A stretch of 64,000 nucleotides of DNA from Salarchaeum sp. JOR-1 (GCF_007833275.1 NZ_CP042241.1:1426001-1490000), one strand, 5' to 3'; shown: positions 37,310-45,722, counted from the stretch's first letter. Translations and numbers: made by a program. Notes: a model not told the origin generated them from the letters alone.

Positions 37310-38029
37310 CGCGTCCGTCACGTCCGCCTGGAGCACGACAGACGCGAGTTCGTCCGCCCGCGTCTCGTCGAGGTTCACCACGACCAGACTGCCGTCGCGC
37401 GCGGCGGTCGCCGGGAGCGAGGCCGCGGGGTCGACCGTCAGCGAGGATCCGACGGCGAGGAAGGCGCCGCTGCGCTCCGCGAGGTCGCGGGCGTCGTGCA
37501 GCGCATTCGCCGGGAGTTGCTCGCCGAACAACACCACGTCGGGTTTGAGAACGCCGCCGCACTCGCAGGTCGGCGGGAGCTCGCCGTCCGCTGCGCGCCG
37601 TCGCGCGTCGGCCGCGTCGCTCCGCCGACCGCACTCCTCGCAGGCGACGCGCTCGGCGTTCCCGTGGAGTTCGATGACGCGGTCGCTCCCCGCGTCTTGG
37701 TGGAGGCCGTCCGTGTTCTGGGTGATGACGCCGTCGATGGCACCCGTGGCTTCGAGGTCTGCGAGCGCGCGGTGGGCGGCGTTCGGTTCGACGCCGTCTG
37801 GCCGCATCGCGTCGTAGAGGTCGAGCCGGTCGCGCCAGAACCCCGCGGGGTCGCGGTCGAACCGCCGCCGGTGGAAGTCCTGCGGGTCGAACTTTTCGCC
37901 CCAGATGCCGTCCTCGCCGCGGAAACTTGGGATGCCGGACGCGGTGGAGACGCCCGCCCCAGTGAGCACACTCACGGTCTCCGCGTCCCGCACCAGCGCC
38001 GCGACGCGCGCTATCGCTTCGTCGTCCAT
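37274..38029 (-). CDS. Sir2-family NAD-dependent protein deacylase (sirtuin)
   Basis: 251-residue sirtuin removing acyl groups from protein lysines with NAD. Seen: GAGVSTASGIPSFR at 24-37, TQNTDGLH at 103-110, catalytic His122 in ELHGN, zinc Cys130, Cys133, Cys155 and Cys157, and the NAD motif VGSSLTVDP. The ATG at 38029 is preferred because upstream in-frame sequence is not conserved-looking. In other prokaryotes sirtuins reactivate acyl-CoA synthetases; three such ligases are in this window, so regulation of them is a sensible hypothesis. Confidence 0.93.
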   Translation of the reverse strand: MDDEAIARVAALVRDAETVSVLTGAGVSTASGIPSFRGEDGIWGEKFDPQDFHRRRFDRDPAGFWRDRLDLYDAMRPDGVEPNAAHRALADLEATGAIDGVITQNTDGLHQDAGSDRVIELHGNAERVACEECGRRSDAADARRRAADGELPPTCECGGVLKPDVVLFGEQLPANALHDARDLAERSGAFLAVGSSLTVDPAASLPATAARDGSLVVVNLDETRADELASVVLQADVTDALPAIAERVHEA

Positions 38030-38215
38030 ACCTGTGGGTGGGCGTTCTCGCGGAAAAGTGGCGTGCAGGCGACACGGCCAGTCGCGCACGGGAGTGTGTC
38101 GCCGTCACCGAACCGGACTCCCGCACGCCGCTCGTCAGTACATCACCCGCCGCTGGCCGCGCCCTCCTATTTGAACGTTCACCTCTGTGTGGGGCGGCGC
38201 GGAAGCGGAGCCGTC
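38030..38215. other. Non-coding region between the sirtuin gene and the hairpin array
   Basis: Part of a 298-nt gap between two minus-strand genes. It contains the upstream region of the sirtuin gene and no convincing open frame. Composition stays GC-rich and I see no clear TATA box. Confidence 0.4.
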
Positions 38216-38313
38216 AGCGCGCCTCTGGCGCGCTGTTCTCGCGAGCGCGGAGCGCTCGCGTCTTTTTCCCTCCAGGTTTTTTGGGTGAGGGGGTCGCGAA
38301 GCGACCCCCTCAC
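38216..38313. terminator. Array of three perfect hairpins downstream of acyl-CoA dehydrogenase gene
   Basis: Three perfect stem-loops, each with a 3-nt loop. First: AGCGCGCC-TCT-GGCGCGCT (38216-38234). Second: CGCGAGCGC-GGA-GCGCTCGCG (38240-38260). Third: 13-bp arms, GTGAGGGGGTCGC at 38285-38297 and GCGACCCCCTCAC at 38301-38313. T-runs (TTTTT and TTTTTT on the plus strand) separate the second and third. On the minus strand, a CTTTTTAC tract lies between the dehydrogenase stop and the first stem. Likely transcription termination or 3'-end protection; a dispersed repeat is an alternative. Confidence 0.6.
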
Positions 38314-38327
38314 AGTAAAAAGGTGGG

Positions 38328-39542
38328 CTAGAAGCGCGTGAGGGCTTCGAGTTCGAACTCGTGTTGGTCTGCGTCGCTGAGTGCGTCGCGGGCGATGACG
38401 CGTTTGTGGACTTCGTCCGCGCCGTCGACGATGCGGAACTGGCGGACGCTCTCGTAGAAATCGGCGAGCGGGAGGTCTTTGCCGATGCCGTTCCCGCCAC
38501 ACATCTGAATGGTCTGGTCGATGACGTTCTGGCAGGTGTTCGCGGCGAACACTTTCGTCATGGCGACGGGGATGCGGGCCTCGTTGCCCTGATTGATCTG
38601 GCGGGCGGCGTGCCGGACCATGGTGCGGGCGGCGTGGAGGTTGATTTCGGCGTCCGCGATTTCGAATCGGAGGGCTTGTTTCTCGCTGAGCGGCTCGCCG
38701 AAGGCTTCGCGTTCCGAGATGTAGGCTTTCGCGATGTCGAGCGCGCGCTGGGCCATCCCGGAGTACCGCATGCAGTGGGTGAGGCGGGCGGGGCCGAGGC
38801 GGGCTTGTGCGTGACTGAAGCCTTCGTTGCGCTCGCCGAGCAGCGCGTCCTCGGGGACGCGCACGTCGTCGTATTCGATTTCGGCGTGGCCGATGCCGGT
38901 GACGTTCCCGCCGGTGTGGGGGATGTCGCGAACGACGTTCACGCCGTCGGTGTCCGCATCGACGAGGAAGAGCGAGCAGCCGTTGTAGGGGTGGGCGTCG
39001 GGGTCGGTGACGGCCATGACGATGAGCACGTCGGCTTCGGTGCCCTGCGTCGTCCACCACTTGTGGCCGTTGATGACCCATTCGTCGCCGTCTTTTTCGG
39101 CGGTGGTCGCCATCATCTTCGGGTCGCTCCCGCCGCCCTGAATCGGTTCGGTCATCGAGAACGCGCTCCGGATTTCGCCCTGGACGAGTGGACGGAGGTA
39201 CTCCTCCTTCTGGGCTTCCGTGCCGAATGTTTCGAGGGTGTGCATGTTGCCCTCGTCGGGGGCTTCGACTTTGATCGCGGGCGCGCCGAGGAGGCTGCGG
39301 CCGGCTTCCTCGAACACGGGGAGCATGTCGCGGTAGCTGAGGCCGTGACCCCCGTACTCCTCCGGAAGGTGGGGCGCGTACACGCCGTAGTCGCGCGCTT
39401 CCTCGCGGAGTGCGTCCAGTTGGTCGTCGCTGATGGGGTCACCGCCCAGCACGTCGCGCTCGACGGGGATGACGACCTCGTCGACGAACTCACGGGTCTT
39501 CTCGGCGAACTCGACCGCACGCTCGGAATCGTCGTACTCCAT
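38328..39542 (-). CDS. Acyl-CoA dehydrogenase, ACAD11/LvaC type
   Basis: 404-residue flavoprotein. Seen: SAFSMTEP and the WWTTQG-type substrate/FAD region, a central REAFGEPL motif, and the C-terminal MCGGNGIGKDLPLADFYE with VDGADEVHKR. These C-terminal features match the ACAD10/ACAD11 and bacterial LvaC group, which act on 4-phosphoacyl-CoA intermediates, rather than classic short-chain dehydrogenases. The ATG at 39542 follows a minus-strand TATA (CTTTTTACAT, 39563-39572) by about 25 nt, so the mRNA is probably leaderless. Divergent from the APH-type kinase gene, with which it shares a 102-nt control region. Confidence 0.88.
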   Translation of the reverse strand: MEYDDSERAVEFAEKTREFVDEVVIPVERDVLGGDPISDDQLDALREEARDYGVYAPHLPEEYGGHGLSYRDMLPVFEEAGRSLLGAPAIKVEAPDEGNMHTLETFGTEAQKEEYLRPLVQGEIRSAFSMTEPIQGGGSDPKMMATTAEKDGDEWVINGHKWWTTQGTEADVLIVMAVTDPDAHPYNGCSLFLVDADTDGVNVVRDIPHTGGNVTGIGHAEIEYDDVRVPEDALLGERNEGFSHAQARLGPARLTHCMRYSGMAQRALDIAKAYISEREAFGEPLSEKQALRFEIADAEINLHAARTMVRHAARQINQGNEARIPVAMTKVFAANTCQNVIDQTIQMCGGNGIGKDLPLADFYESVRQFRIVDGADEVHKRVIARDALSDADQHEFELEALTRF

Positions 39543-39562
39543 ACGCTCTCTTGGTGAATACA

Positions 39563-39572
39563 ATGTAAAAAG
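39563..39572 (-). promoter_or_regulatory. TATA box of the acyl-CoA dehydrogenase gene
   Basis: CTTTTTACAT on the minus strand, 21-30 nt before the ATG at 39542. It lies in the divergent region shared with the kinase gene, whose own TATA-like ATACCTATTC is near 39611-39620. Confidence 0.55.
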
Positions 39573-39644
39573 ATTCGTCCTAGTTGGCATCGATCGGTAA
39601 TTCCTATCCATACCTATTCGTACGAGGAGCTAGAACCCCCGGGT

Positions 39645-40718
39645 ATGGCAGACGATACGAGCGAGGCCTACTTCGCTCGGCTCGTGGACGAGGACGCGTT
39701 GCGGGCGTTCCTCGAAGCGGAACTCGGGCCGACGGACGCCTACGATGTCGAGCGGCACGCGGAAGGACACTCGAACGAGACGCTGTTCGTCCAGTGGGGC
39801 GACGACGATCTCGTAATCCGGCGACCGCCGCCGGGCGAGACGGCGGACACCGCGCACGACGTGCTCCGAGAGTACCGCGTCATCGACGCCCTCCAAGACA
39901 CGGACGTGCCGGTGCCGCCGACGGTCGCGGCGTGTGACGACCACGCCGTCATCGGGAGCGACTTCTACGTGATGGAGCGCGTGCCCGGCGACGTGCTGCG
40001 CGACGACGAGCCCGAGCGGTTCGCGAACCTCGACTCCCGGCAGCGAATCGGCGAGGAGCTCGCGGACACGCTCGCGGCCATCCACGGCGTGGACTACGAG
40101 GCGGTCGGGCTCGGCGAACTCGGGCGGCCCGCGGGCTACACGCGCCGACAGGTCGACCGCTGGGGAAAACAGCTCTCGTGGGCGTTCGAGGTCACCGCGG
40201 ACGACCGCGAGGTTCCGAAGCTGAAGCGCGTCGGCGACTGGCTGGACGAGCACTGCCCCGAAGACCACCCGAAGACACTCGTCCACGGCGATTACAAGCT
40301 CGACAACGTCCTGTACGCGCCGGGTACGCCCCCCGAACTGACGGGCGTGTTCGACTGGGAGATGAGCACGCTCGGAGACCCGCGGGCCGACCTCGGGTGG
40401 ATGCTCTCCTACTGGCGGGACGCGAAAGACCCCGAGCCCGCCGTCCCCGAACTGGAGGCGACGTTCATGCAGCGAGAGGGGTATCCGACCCGGGTCGAAC
40501 TCGTGGCGCGCTGGGAGAACCAGACTGGCTTCGACTTCGAACACGAGCGGTTCTACCGCGCGCTCGCCGTCTACAAGCTCGCCGGACTCGGCGAGATGTT
40601 CTACCGGCGCTACCTCGAGGGGAACTCGGACGACCCGATGTATCCGCTGATGGAGGAACGCGTGCCCGCGCTCGCAGACCGCGCCGTCCGCATCATCGAG
40701 GGGGAGGAGCCGCTGTGA
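39645..40718 (+). CDS. APH/choline-kinase-fold phosphotransferase, LvaA/ACAD11 kinase type
   Basis: 357-residue kinase of the aminoglycoside-phosphotransferase fold. Seen: Brenner-type catalytic loop LVHGDYKLDNVLYA (His214, Asp216, Asn221) and metal site FDWEMSTLGDPRADLGW (Asp237). The DWExSTLGDPxADL string is typical of ACAD10/11 kinase domains and LvaA, which phosphorylate the 4-hydroxyl of 4-hydroxyacyl-CoA. It is not an antibiotic-resistance gene by this evidence. Stop overlaps the MaoC start (GTGA), coupling it to a hydratase, and the matching acyl-CoA dehydrogenase is divergent. Confidence 0.88.
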   Translation: MADDTSEAYFARLVDEDALRAFLEAELGPTDAYDVERHAEGHSNETLFVQWGDDDLVIRRPPPGETADTAHDVLREYRVIDALQDTDVPVPPTVAACDDHAVIGSDFYVMERVPGDVLRDDEPERFANLDSRQRIGEELADTLAAIHGVDYEAVGLGELGRPAGYTRRQVDRWGKQLSWAFEVTADDREVPKLKRVGDWLDEHCPEDHPKTLVHGDYKLDNVLYAPGTPPELTGVFDWEMSTLGDPRADLGWMLSYWRDAKDPEPAVPELEATFMQREGYPTRVELVARWENQTGFDFEHERFYRALAVYKLAGLGEMFYRRYLEGNSDDPMYPLMEERVPALADRAVRIIEGEEPL

Positions 40719-41164
40719 CGTACTACGAGGACTTCGACGTGGGCGACGTTGAGGAGTTCGGGTCGTACACGGTGTCGAAGGAGGAAATCGTGGAGTTCGC
40801 GGAGCAGTTCGACCCGCAGCCGTTCCACGTGGACGAGGAGGCGGCGGCGGAGTCGCCCTTTGGCGGGCTCATCGCGTCCGGCTGGCACACGGCGTCGCTC
40901 TGGATGAAGCTCATGGTCGAACACCACTACGACGACGCGGCGAGCCTCGGATCGCCGGGCGTGGAGGAGATTCAGTGGACCGAACCCGTTCGGCCCGGTG
41001 ACACGCTCTCCGTCCGCCTCGAAGTCGCGGAGAAACGCCCGCTGGAGAGCGACCCCTCGCGGGGATTGCTCACCACGGACACCGCGATGTTCAACCAGGA
41101 CGACGAGGTCGTGATGACGATGCGCGGAAAAGCGTTCTACGAGCGGCGGAACCCCGACGCCTAG
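40715..41164 (+). CDS. MaoC-like hydratase/dehydratase
   Basis: 149-residue single hotdog-domain protein. Seen: FAEQFDPQPFHVDEEAA, carrying the catalytic Asp and His of the (R)-specific enoyl-CoA hydratase/MaoC family, then PFGGLIASGWHT. The GTG at 40715 overlaps the kinase stop, so the two are translationally coupled. Predicted to hydrate the enoyl-CoA released by the kinase/dehydrogenase pair (inference). Its stop shares CTAG with the convergent crotonase gene. Confidence 0.88.
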   Translation: MTYYEDFDVGDVEEFGSYTVSKEEIVEFAEQFDPQPFHVDEEAAAESPFGGLIASGWHTASLWMKLMVEHHYDDAASLGSPGVEEIQWTEPVRPGDTLSVRLEVAEKRPLESDPSRGLLTTDTAMFNQDDEVVMTMRGKAFYERRNPDA

Positions 41165-41958
41165 CGCCCCTCGAACTCGGGATCTCTGTCTTCGAGGAAC
41201 GCCCGGACGCCTTCTTCGTGGTCGTGCGTGTCGAAGACGACGCCCTGCGCGACGGCCTCGTCCGTCATCGCCTGGTCGATGGTCTTCTCGAACCCTTCGT
41301 CGATGAGGCGTTTCGCGTGCCGGAACGCCGCCGTCGGGCCGGACGCGATTCGTTCGACCATCGCGTCCGCCTTCGCGTCGAACTCCTCGCTCCCGTAGAC
41401 GTGGTTGAACAGCCCGAGGTCGTGCGCGCGCTCCGCGCCCATGATCTCGCCGGTGTAGACGAGTTCCTTCGCGACGTTCGTCCCCACCACGCGCGGCAGG
41501 AGGTAGGACGTGCCGGCGTCCACGGAGAGGCCGACCTGCCGGAACACGAACCCGATGCTCGCGTCCTCGGTCGCGAGCTGGACGTCGCACGCGATGGCGA
41601 GGTTCGCGCCCGCGCCCACGGCGGGGCCGTCCACCTTCGCGATGGTGGGGAGCGGGAACTCGACGAGGAGCGCGAGCGTCTCGCTCGTCGTGCGCTCCAG
41701 GGTCTTCACGGCCTCCTCCAGGGATTCGTCGGAGTCGAGTCGGTTCTTCATCGCGGCGATGTCGCCGCCGGCGCTGAACGCGCCGCCCGACCCCTGCACG
41801 ACGACGGCGCGGGCGTCGTCGACCTCGTCGCGGACGTGTTCGAGGCGGTCGCGCAGGCCCGCGGTTAGCTCGCGGGAGAGCGCGTTCCGGCGCTCGGGCT
41901 GGTCGAGCGTGATGGTCGCGACACCGTCCTCCACGTCGAGCGTGACTGCGTCACTCAT
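41161..41958 (-). CDS. Enoyl-CoA hydratase/isomerase (crotonase) family protein
   Basis: 265-residue crotonase. Seen: GSGGAFSAGGDIAAM, the first oxyanion-hole segment; GPAVGAGANLAIACD, the second; and FRQVGLSVDAGTSYLLPR, where the typical second catalytic Glu region carries Asp, as in PaaG-type isomerases. Activity could be hydration or double-bond isomerisation. The ATG at 41958 (MSDAVTLDV) is chosen over an in-frame start four codons upstream. Next to MaoC, dehydrogenase and kinase, it completes a small beta-oxidation set. Confidence 0.87.
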   Translation of the reverse strand: MSDAVTLDVEDGVATITLDQPERRNALSRELTAGLRDRLEHVRDEVDDARAVVVQGSGGAFSAGGDIAAMKNRLDSDESLEEAVKTLERTTSETLALLVEFPLPTIAKVDGPAVGAGANLAIACDVQLATEDASIGFVFRQVGLSVDAGTSYLLPRVVGTNVAKELVYTGEIMGAERAHDLGLFNHVYGSEEFDAKADAMVERIASGPTAAFRHAKRLIDEGFEKTIDQAMTDEAVAQGVVFDTHDHEEGVRAFLEDRDPEFEGR

Positions 41959-42035
41959 ACCGCGACCCACACCGCGAACCCCGAAAAACCTTCCCCAGAG
42001 CTGTTAGGAATCTTCGCTAGTTCGCTTTACAGTGC

Positions 42036-43406
42036 TTATTCTTCGGGGATGACTTTTCCGGGGTTGAGCAAGCCCTTCGGGTCGATGGCGTCCTTCACGG
42101 CCCGCATCACGTCCACGGTGTTCGCGTGCTCGTCGCTCATGAAGCCGCGTTTTCCGATGCCGACGCCGTGTTCGCCGGTCGCGGTGCCGCCCATCTCGAT
42201 GGCGGCCTGCACGACCTCGTTGTTGTACGCCATCGCGCGAACCACGTGGTCTTCGTCGTCCCGGTCGACGAGCGGCGTGTAGTGGAGGTTGCCGTCTCCC
42301 GCGTGCCCGACGAGCGGGACGAGCAGGTCGTACTCGTCGGCGAGTTCGTGCGCGCGCTCCACGATGTCGGGGTAGTTCGTGATCGGGACGACCACGTCGC
42401 CGATGACGGCCACGTCGAGGTCGGGGTCGTACGCGCGCGCCGCGGGCAGGGCCTCGCGGCGGGCCTCCCAGACGTCCGCCATCTCGTCGCCGGGCTCGAT
42501 CCACTCGACGACCCCGTGGTCGCGGCAGAGGTCCTCGACGAACGCGTAGTCCTCGTCGATGCCGCTGGTGTTTCCGTGGAGTTCGACCAGGAGGGTCGGG
42601 CGCTCGGCGAGCGTGAGGTCGTCGCGGTTCTCGTTCAGGAGTTCGATGGACTGCGCGTCCATGAACTCGATCGCGCCGGGTTTCACGCCCGCGCCGATGA
42701 CGTCGCTGACGGCGCGGCAGGCGTCGCGCGCGCTCTCGAACGCGACGAGCGCCGCCCGCTTCTCCGCGGGGATGCCGGCGAGTTCGACGGTCGCGTCCGT
42801 CACCACGCCGAGCGTGCCCTCGCTCCCGACGAGCAAGTCCGTGATGCTGTACCCCGACGAGGTCTTCACGACGTTCCGGCCGGCCTCCACGACCTCGCCG
42901 TCGGGGAGGACGGCTTCGATGCGGCGGACGTGGTCGCGGGTCTCGCCGTACCGGACGGCGTTGAACCCGCTCGCGTTCGTCGCGATCATCCCGCCGATGG
43001 TCGCCACGTCGCCGCTGGAGATGCCGGGCGGGAAGCGGAGGCCGTCGCCGGCGAGCGCCTCGTTCAGGTCGTCGTAGACGACGCCGGGGCCGACGCGCGC
43101 GGTGAGCGTGTCCGGGTCGGCGTCCACCCACGTCATCTCCTTCGTCGAGAGGACGATCCCGCCCTCGACCGGGATGGCGTTCCCTTCGAGGCCGCTCCCG
43201 CCGCTCCACGGCGTCACCGGAACGTCCCGCTCGTACGCCGCCGCGAGCACGTCCGAGACCTCGTCGGTGGTCTCCGGCCACACGACCGCGTCGGGCGTCG
43301 ACGGGTGGTGTGGGCTGGCGTCCCGGGCGTACTGCTCGCGCCGCGATTCGGTGAACGAGCACTCGGCGTCGAGGTCTCGGAGGAACGAGACGTCGTGGTC
43401 GGTCAT
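42036..43406 (-). CDS. FAD-linked oxidase, GlcD/D-lactate dehydrogenase type
   Basis: 456-residue flavoprotein of the VAO/PCMH family, oxidising a 2-hydroxy acid such as glycolate or D-lactate. Seen: FAD segment VTPWSGGSGLEGNA and ISSGDVATIGGMIATNASG, the substrate/metal site VPLVGHAGDGNLHY, and TGEHGVGIGKR close to the C-terminus. No Fe-S domain is attached, so a separate electron acceptor is needed. It is divergent from the TPP enzyme gene at 43488 across 81 nt. The start ATG at 43406 fits family length. Confidence 0.88.
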   Translation of the reverse strand: MTDHDVSFLRDLDAECSFTESRREQYARDASPHHPSTPDAVVWPETTDEVSDVLAAAYERDVPVTPWSGGSGLEGNAIPVEGGIVLSTKEMTWVDADPDTLTARVGPGVVYDDLNEALAGDGLRFPPGISSGDVATIGGMIATNASGFNAVRYGETRDHVRRIEAVLPDGEVVEAGRNVVKTSSGYSITDLLVGSEGTLGVVTDATVELAGIPAEKRAALVAFESARDACRAVSDVIGAGVKPGAIEFMDAQSIELLNENRDDLTLAERPTLLVELHGNTSGIDEDYAFVEDLCRDHGVVEWIEPGDEMADVWEARREALPAARAYDPDLDVAVIGDVVVPITNYPDIVERAHELADEYDLLVPLVGHAGDGNLHYTPLVDRDDEDHVVRAMAYNNEVVQAAIEMGGTATGEHGVGIGKRGFMSDEHANTVDVMRAVKDAIDPKGLLNPGKVIPEE

Positions 43407-43458
43407 ACACGGTCGTTCGTGTACGTGTCCCTAAAGGTTCGCCCGGGCATCGCCAACA

Positions 43459-43466
43459 GTTATTGC
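43459..43466 (+). promoter_or_regulatory. TATA box of the TPP enzyme gene
   Basis: GTTATTGC, centred about 26 nt upstream of the ATG at 43488, predicting a leaderless mRNA. Supported by spacing and the local dip in GC only. Confidence 0.5.
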
Positions 43467-43487
43467 GCTCCCCGCGACTCACTCGGT

Positions 43488-45119
43488 ATGCGCGTGAGCG
43501 AGGCCGTCGTCGACCGATTGGTCGCACACGGCATCGATACGGTGTTCGGCATTCCCGGAAAGCAAACCCTCCCCCTGAACGACGGCATCGGGTCGCGTGA
43601 CGGCATCGACTTCGTCGTCGCCCGCCACGAGACCGCCGTCACGCACGAGGCGTGGGGGTACGCCGAGACGTCCGGTGAGATGGCGGCGACATGCGTCGTC
43701 CCCGGTCCCGGCGACATGAACGCGATGAACGGCCTGAAGAACGCGCTGAACGACTGCACGCCCCTCCTCCACCTCGCCGTGGAGACCGAACCCGAGGTTC
43801 GGGGCGGCGACGGCATCCACGAGACGCCGCCCGACACGTACGACAACGTCGTGAAGGAGAACGTCCTCGTGGAGAACCCCGAGGCCGCGCTCGCGGAAAT
43901 CGAGCGCGCCATCGCGATCGCCCAGACCGCGCCGAAGGGCCCCGTCCGCGTGGGCATCCCGAAGAACTTCCTCCCGATGGACGTGACGCTCGCCGAACCC
44001 GGAGACTACGCGACGGAGTCCGTGCGCGGCGTGGACGAGGCCGCGCTCGGCGACGCCGCCGAGCACCTGAACGAGGCCGAGAACCCCGTGGTGCTCGCGG
44101 GCGGCGGCGTGCGCTCCGCGGACGCGTCCGGCGCGCTCGTCGGCGTCGCGGAGGCCCTCGACGCGCCCGTCGTCACCACGTACAAGGGAAAGGGGACGAT
44201 TCCGGAAGACCACGACCTCTCCGCGGGCGTGCTCTGCGGCGGCGCGAGCCCCGACCTCCTCGCCCTGCTCTCGGAGTCGGACGCCATGCTCGCGGTCGGC
44301 ACGGACTTCGACGCGGTCGCCACCCGCTCGTGGACGGTCGACGTTCCGGACACCCTGGTGCACGTCACGCTCGACCCCGAGGACGTGGGGACGGGATACG
44401 AGCCGTCGGTGGCGCTCGTCGCGGACGCGGGCGCGGCGCTCGCCGGTCTCGCGGGTCGCCTCGAACACACCGAGACCCGGGACGGCGCGGCGCGCGCGCA
44501 GGCCGTGCGGGAGGCGGACGCCGACCGGATGGCCGACCTCCGCGACACCGCACAGGCGCCGCTCACGTCGGTCGCCGCGCTCTCGGCCGTCCGCGACGCC
44601 ACCCCCCGCGACGCGCCCGTCTCCGCGGACGCCGGCGGCTTCCGCATCTGGACGCTCGTCTCCTTCCCCGCGTACGGCCCGCGCTCGTACGTCAATCCGG
44701 GGTCGTGGGCGACGATGGGAACCGGCCTCCCCGCGGCCATCGGCGCGGCGCGCGCGAACCCCGGCGAGGGCGTGCTCGCGCTCTCCGGCGACGGCGGCCT
44801 CATGATGTGCGTTCACGAACTCCACACCGCCGCCGTCGAAGACCTTCCGGTGGTGCTCGTCGCGTTCAACAACAGCGACTACGCCATCATCTCCGAGGAG
44901 GCCGAGCGCTCGTACGGCCTCGACGCCTACGACTGGCCGGAAACCCCGCTCTCGCTCTCGACGATTGCGGAGGGAATGGGCGTGACGACCGCGCGCGCCG
45001 AGACGCCCGACGAGATTCGCGAGGCCGTCGACGCGGCGTTCGACCGGGACGGCCCGACGCTCGTCGAGGTGCCGACCGACCCGGCCGAACCGCAGGCGAG
45101 CGTCCACATGCGCGACTAA
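43488..45119 (+). CDS. Thiamine-diphosphate enzyme (acetolactate synthase large-subunit-like)
   Basis: 543-residue TPP enzyme. Seen: N-terminal FGIPGKQTLPLND, catalytic Glu in VVARHETAVTHEA, central FAD-like domain without clear FAD residues, and the TPP motif ALSGDGGLMMCVHEL to VAFNNSDYA. There is no regulatory small subunit nearby, so it is probably not the biosynthetic acetolactate synthase; 2-oxo acid decarboxylation or carboligation is more likely. An in-frame extension back to 42126 runs antisense through the oxidase gene and is rejected. Confidence 0.85.
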   Translation: MRVSEAVVDRLVAHGIDTVFGIPGKQTLPLNDGIGSRDGIDFVVARHETAVTHEAWGYAETSGEMAATCVVPGPGDMNAMNGLKNALNDCTPLLHLAVETEPEVRGGDGIHETPPDTYDNVVKENVLVENPEAALAEIERAIAIAQTAPKGPVRVGIPKNFLPMDVTLAEPGDYATESVRGVDEAALGDAAEHLNEAENPVVLAGGGVRSADASGALVGVAEALDAPVVTTYKGKGTIPEDHDLSAGVLCGGASPDLLALLSESDAMLAVGTDFDAVATRSWTVDVPDTLVHVTLDPEDVGTGYEPSVALVADAGAALAGLAGRLEHTETRDGAARAQAVREADADRMADLRDTAQAPLTSVAALSAVRDATPRDAPVSADAGGFRIWTLVSFPAYGPRSYVNPGSWATMGTGLPAAIGAARANPGEGVLALSGDGGLMMCVHELHTAAVEDLPVVLVAFNNSDYAIISEEAERSYGLDAYDWPETPLSLSTIAEGMGVTTARAETPDEIREAVDAAFDRDGPTLVEVPTDPAEPQASVHMRD

Positions 45120-45655
45120 TCTTCGGGCTGCGTGCCGACGCCCTCGGGCCACCCGGGCGGCTGTTCGGGCGACACGCTCGCGTGCTCGCGCTTGCGCACC
45201 ATCGGCGTTCGCTCAAGCGACAGCACCTTCGTCCCGTCCTGATTGTACGCCCGCAGTTCCGTGGTGACGACGCCGACGTGGTCTCTGCTGTCGAGTTCGC
45301 GCTTCGAGAGGACCTCCGACTCCGCGAAGATGGTGTCCCCGTGGAAGACGGGCGCGTGGTGCTGGACGCCGTCGTATCCGAGGTTCGCGGTGGCGTTCAT
45401 CGACACGTCCACGACGCTCATTCCCACCGCGAGCGCGATGACGAACGTCCCGTCCACGAGGCGTTCGCCGAACTCCGTCTCCGACGCGTAGGCCTCGTTG
45501 AAGTGCATCGGATTCACGTTCATGGTGAGGTTCGTGAACCAGACGTTGTCCGTCTCGGTGACGGTCCGCCCGTACGGGTGCTTGTACACGTCGCCCGTCT
45601 CGAAGTCCTCGTAGAACCGTCCCTGCCAGCCCTCGACTACGGTCGTGTCCGACAT
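45116..45655 (-). CDS. MaoC family dehydratase
   Basis: 179-residue hotdog protein. Seen: GDVYKHPYGRTVTETDNVWF and NLTMNVNPMHFNEAYA with the catalytic Asn/His region, then HGDTIFAESEV. The N-terminal string is typical of the MaoC branch that includes mesaconyl-CoA and methylmalyl-type hydratases, but the exact substrate cannot be assigned. The ATG at 45655 (MSDTTVVEGW) fits the family. It overlaps the convergent TPP enzyme stop by CTAA. Confidence 0.86.
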   Translation of the reverse strand: MSDTTVVEGWQGRFYEDFETGDVYKHPYGRTVTETDNVWFTNLTMNVNPMHFNEAYASETEFGERLVDGTFVIALAVGMSVVDVSMNATANLGYDGVQHHAPVFHGDTIFAESEVLSKRELDSRDHVGVVTTELRAYNQDGTKVLSLERTPMVRKREHASVSPEQPPGWPEGVGTQPED

Positions 45656-45722
45656 GGCGCGCCGTACGACACCGCGGCGCAAAGAACGCGGTGTTTTTCA
45701 CGGCACGCCGCCCACTCGAACC

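Noticed and set aside
38285-38313. 13-bp palindrome considered as a transposon end
   Set aside because: No partner repeat, target duplication or transposase is visible; it is the third hairpin of a local array.
39645-40718. Aminoglycoside-resistance kinase
   Set aside because: The fold is shared, but the DWEMSTLGDPRADL segment and the gene neighbours fit the acyl-CoA pathway kinases instead.
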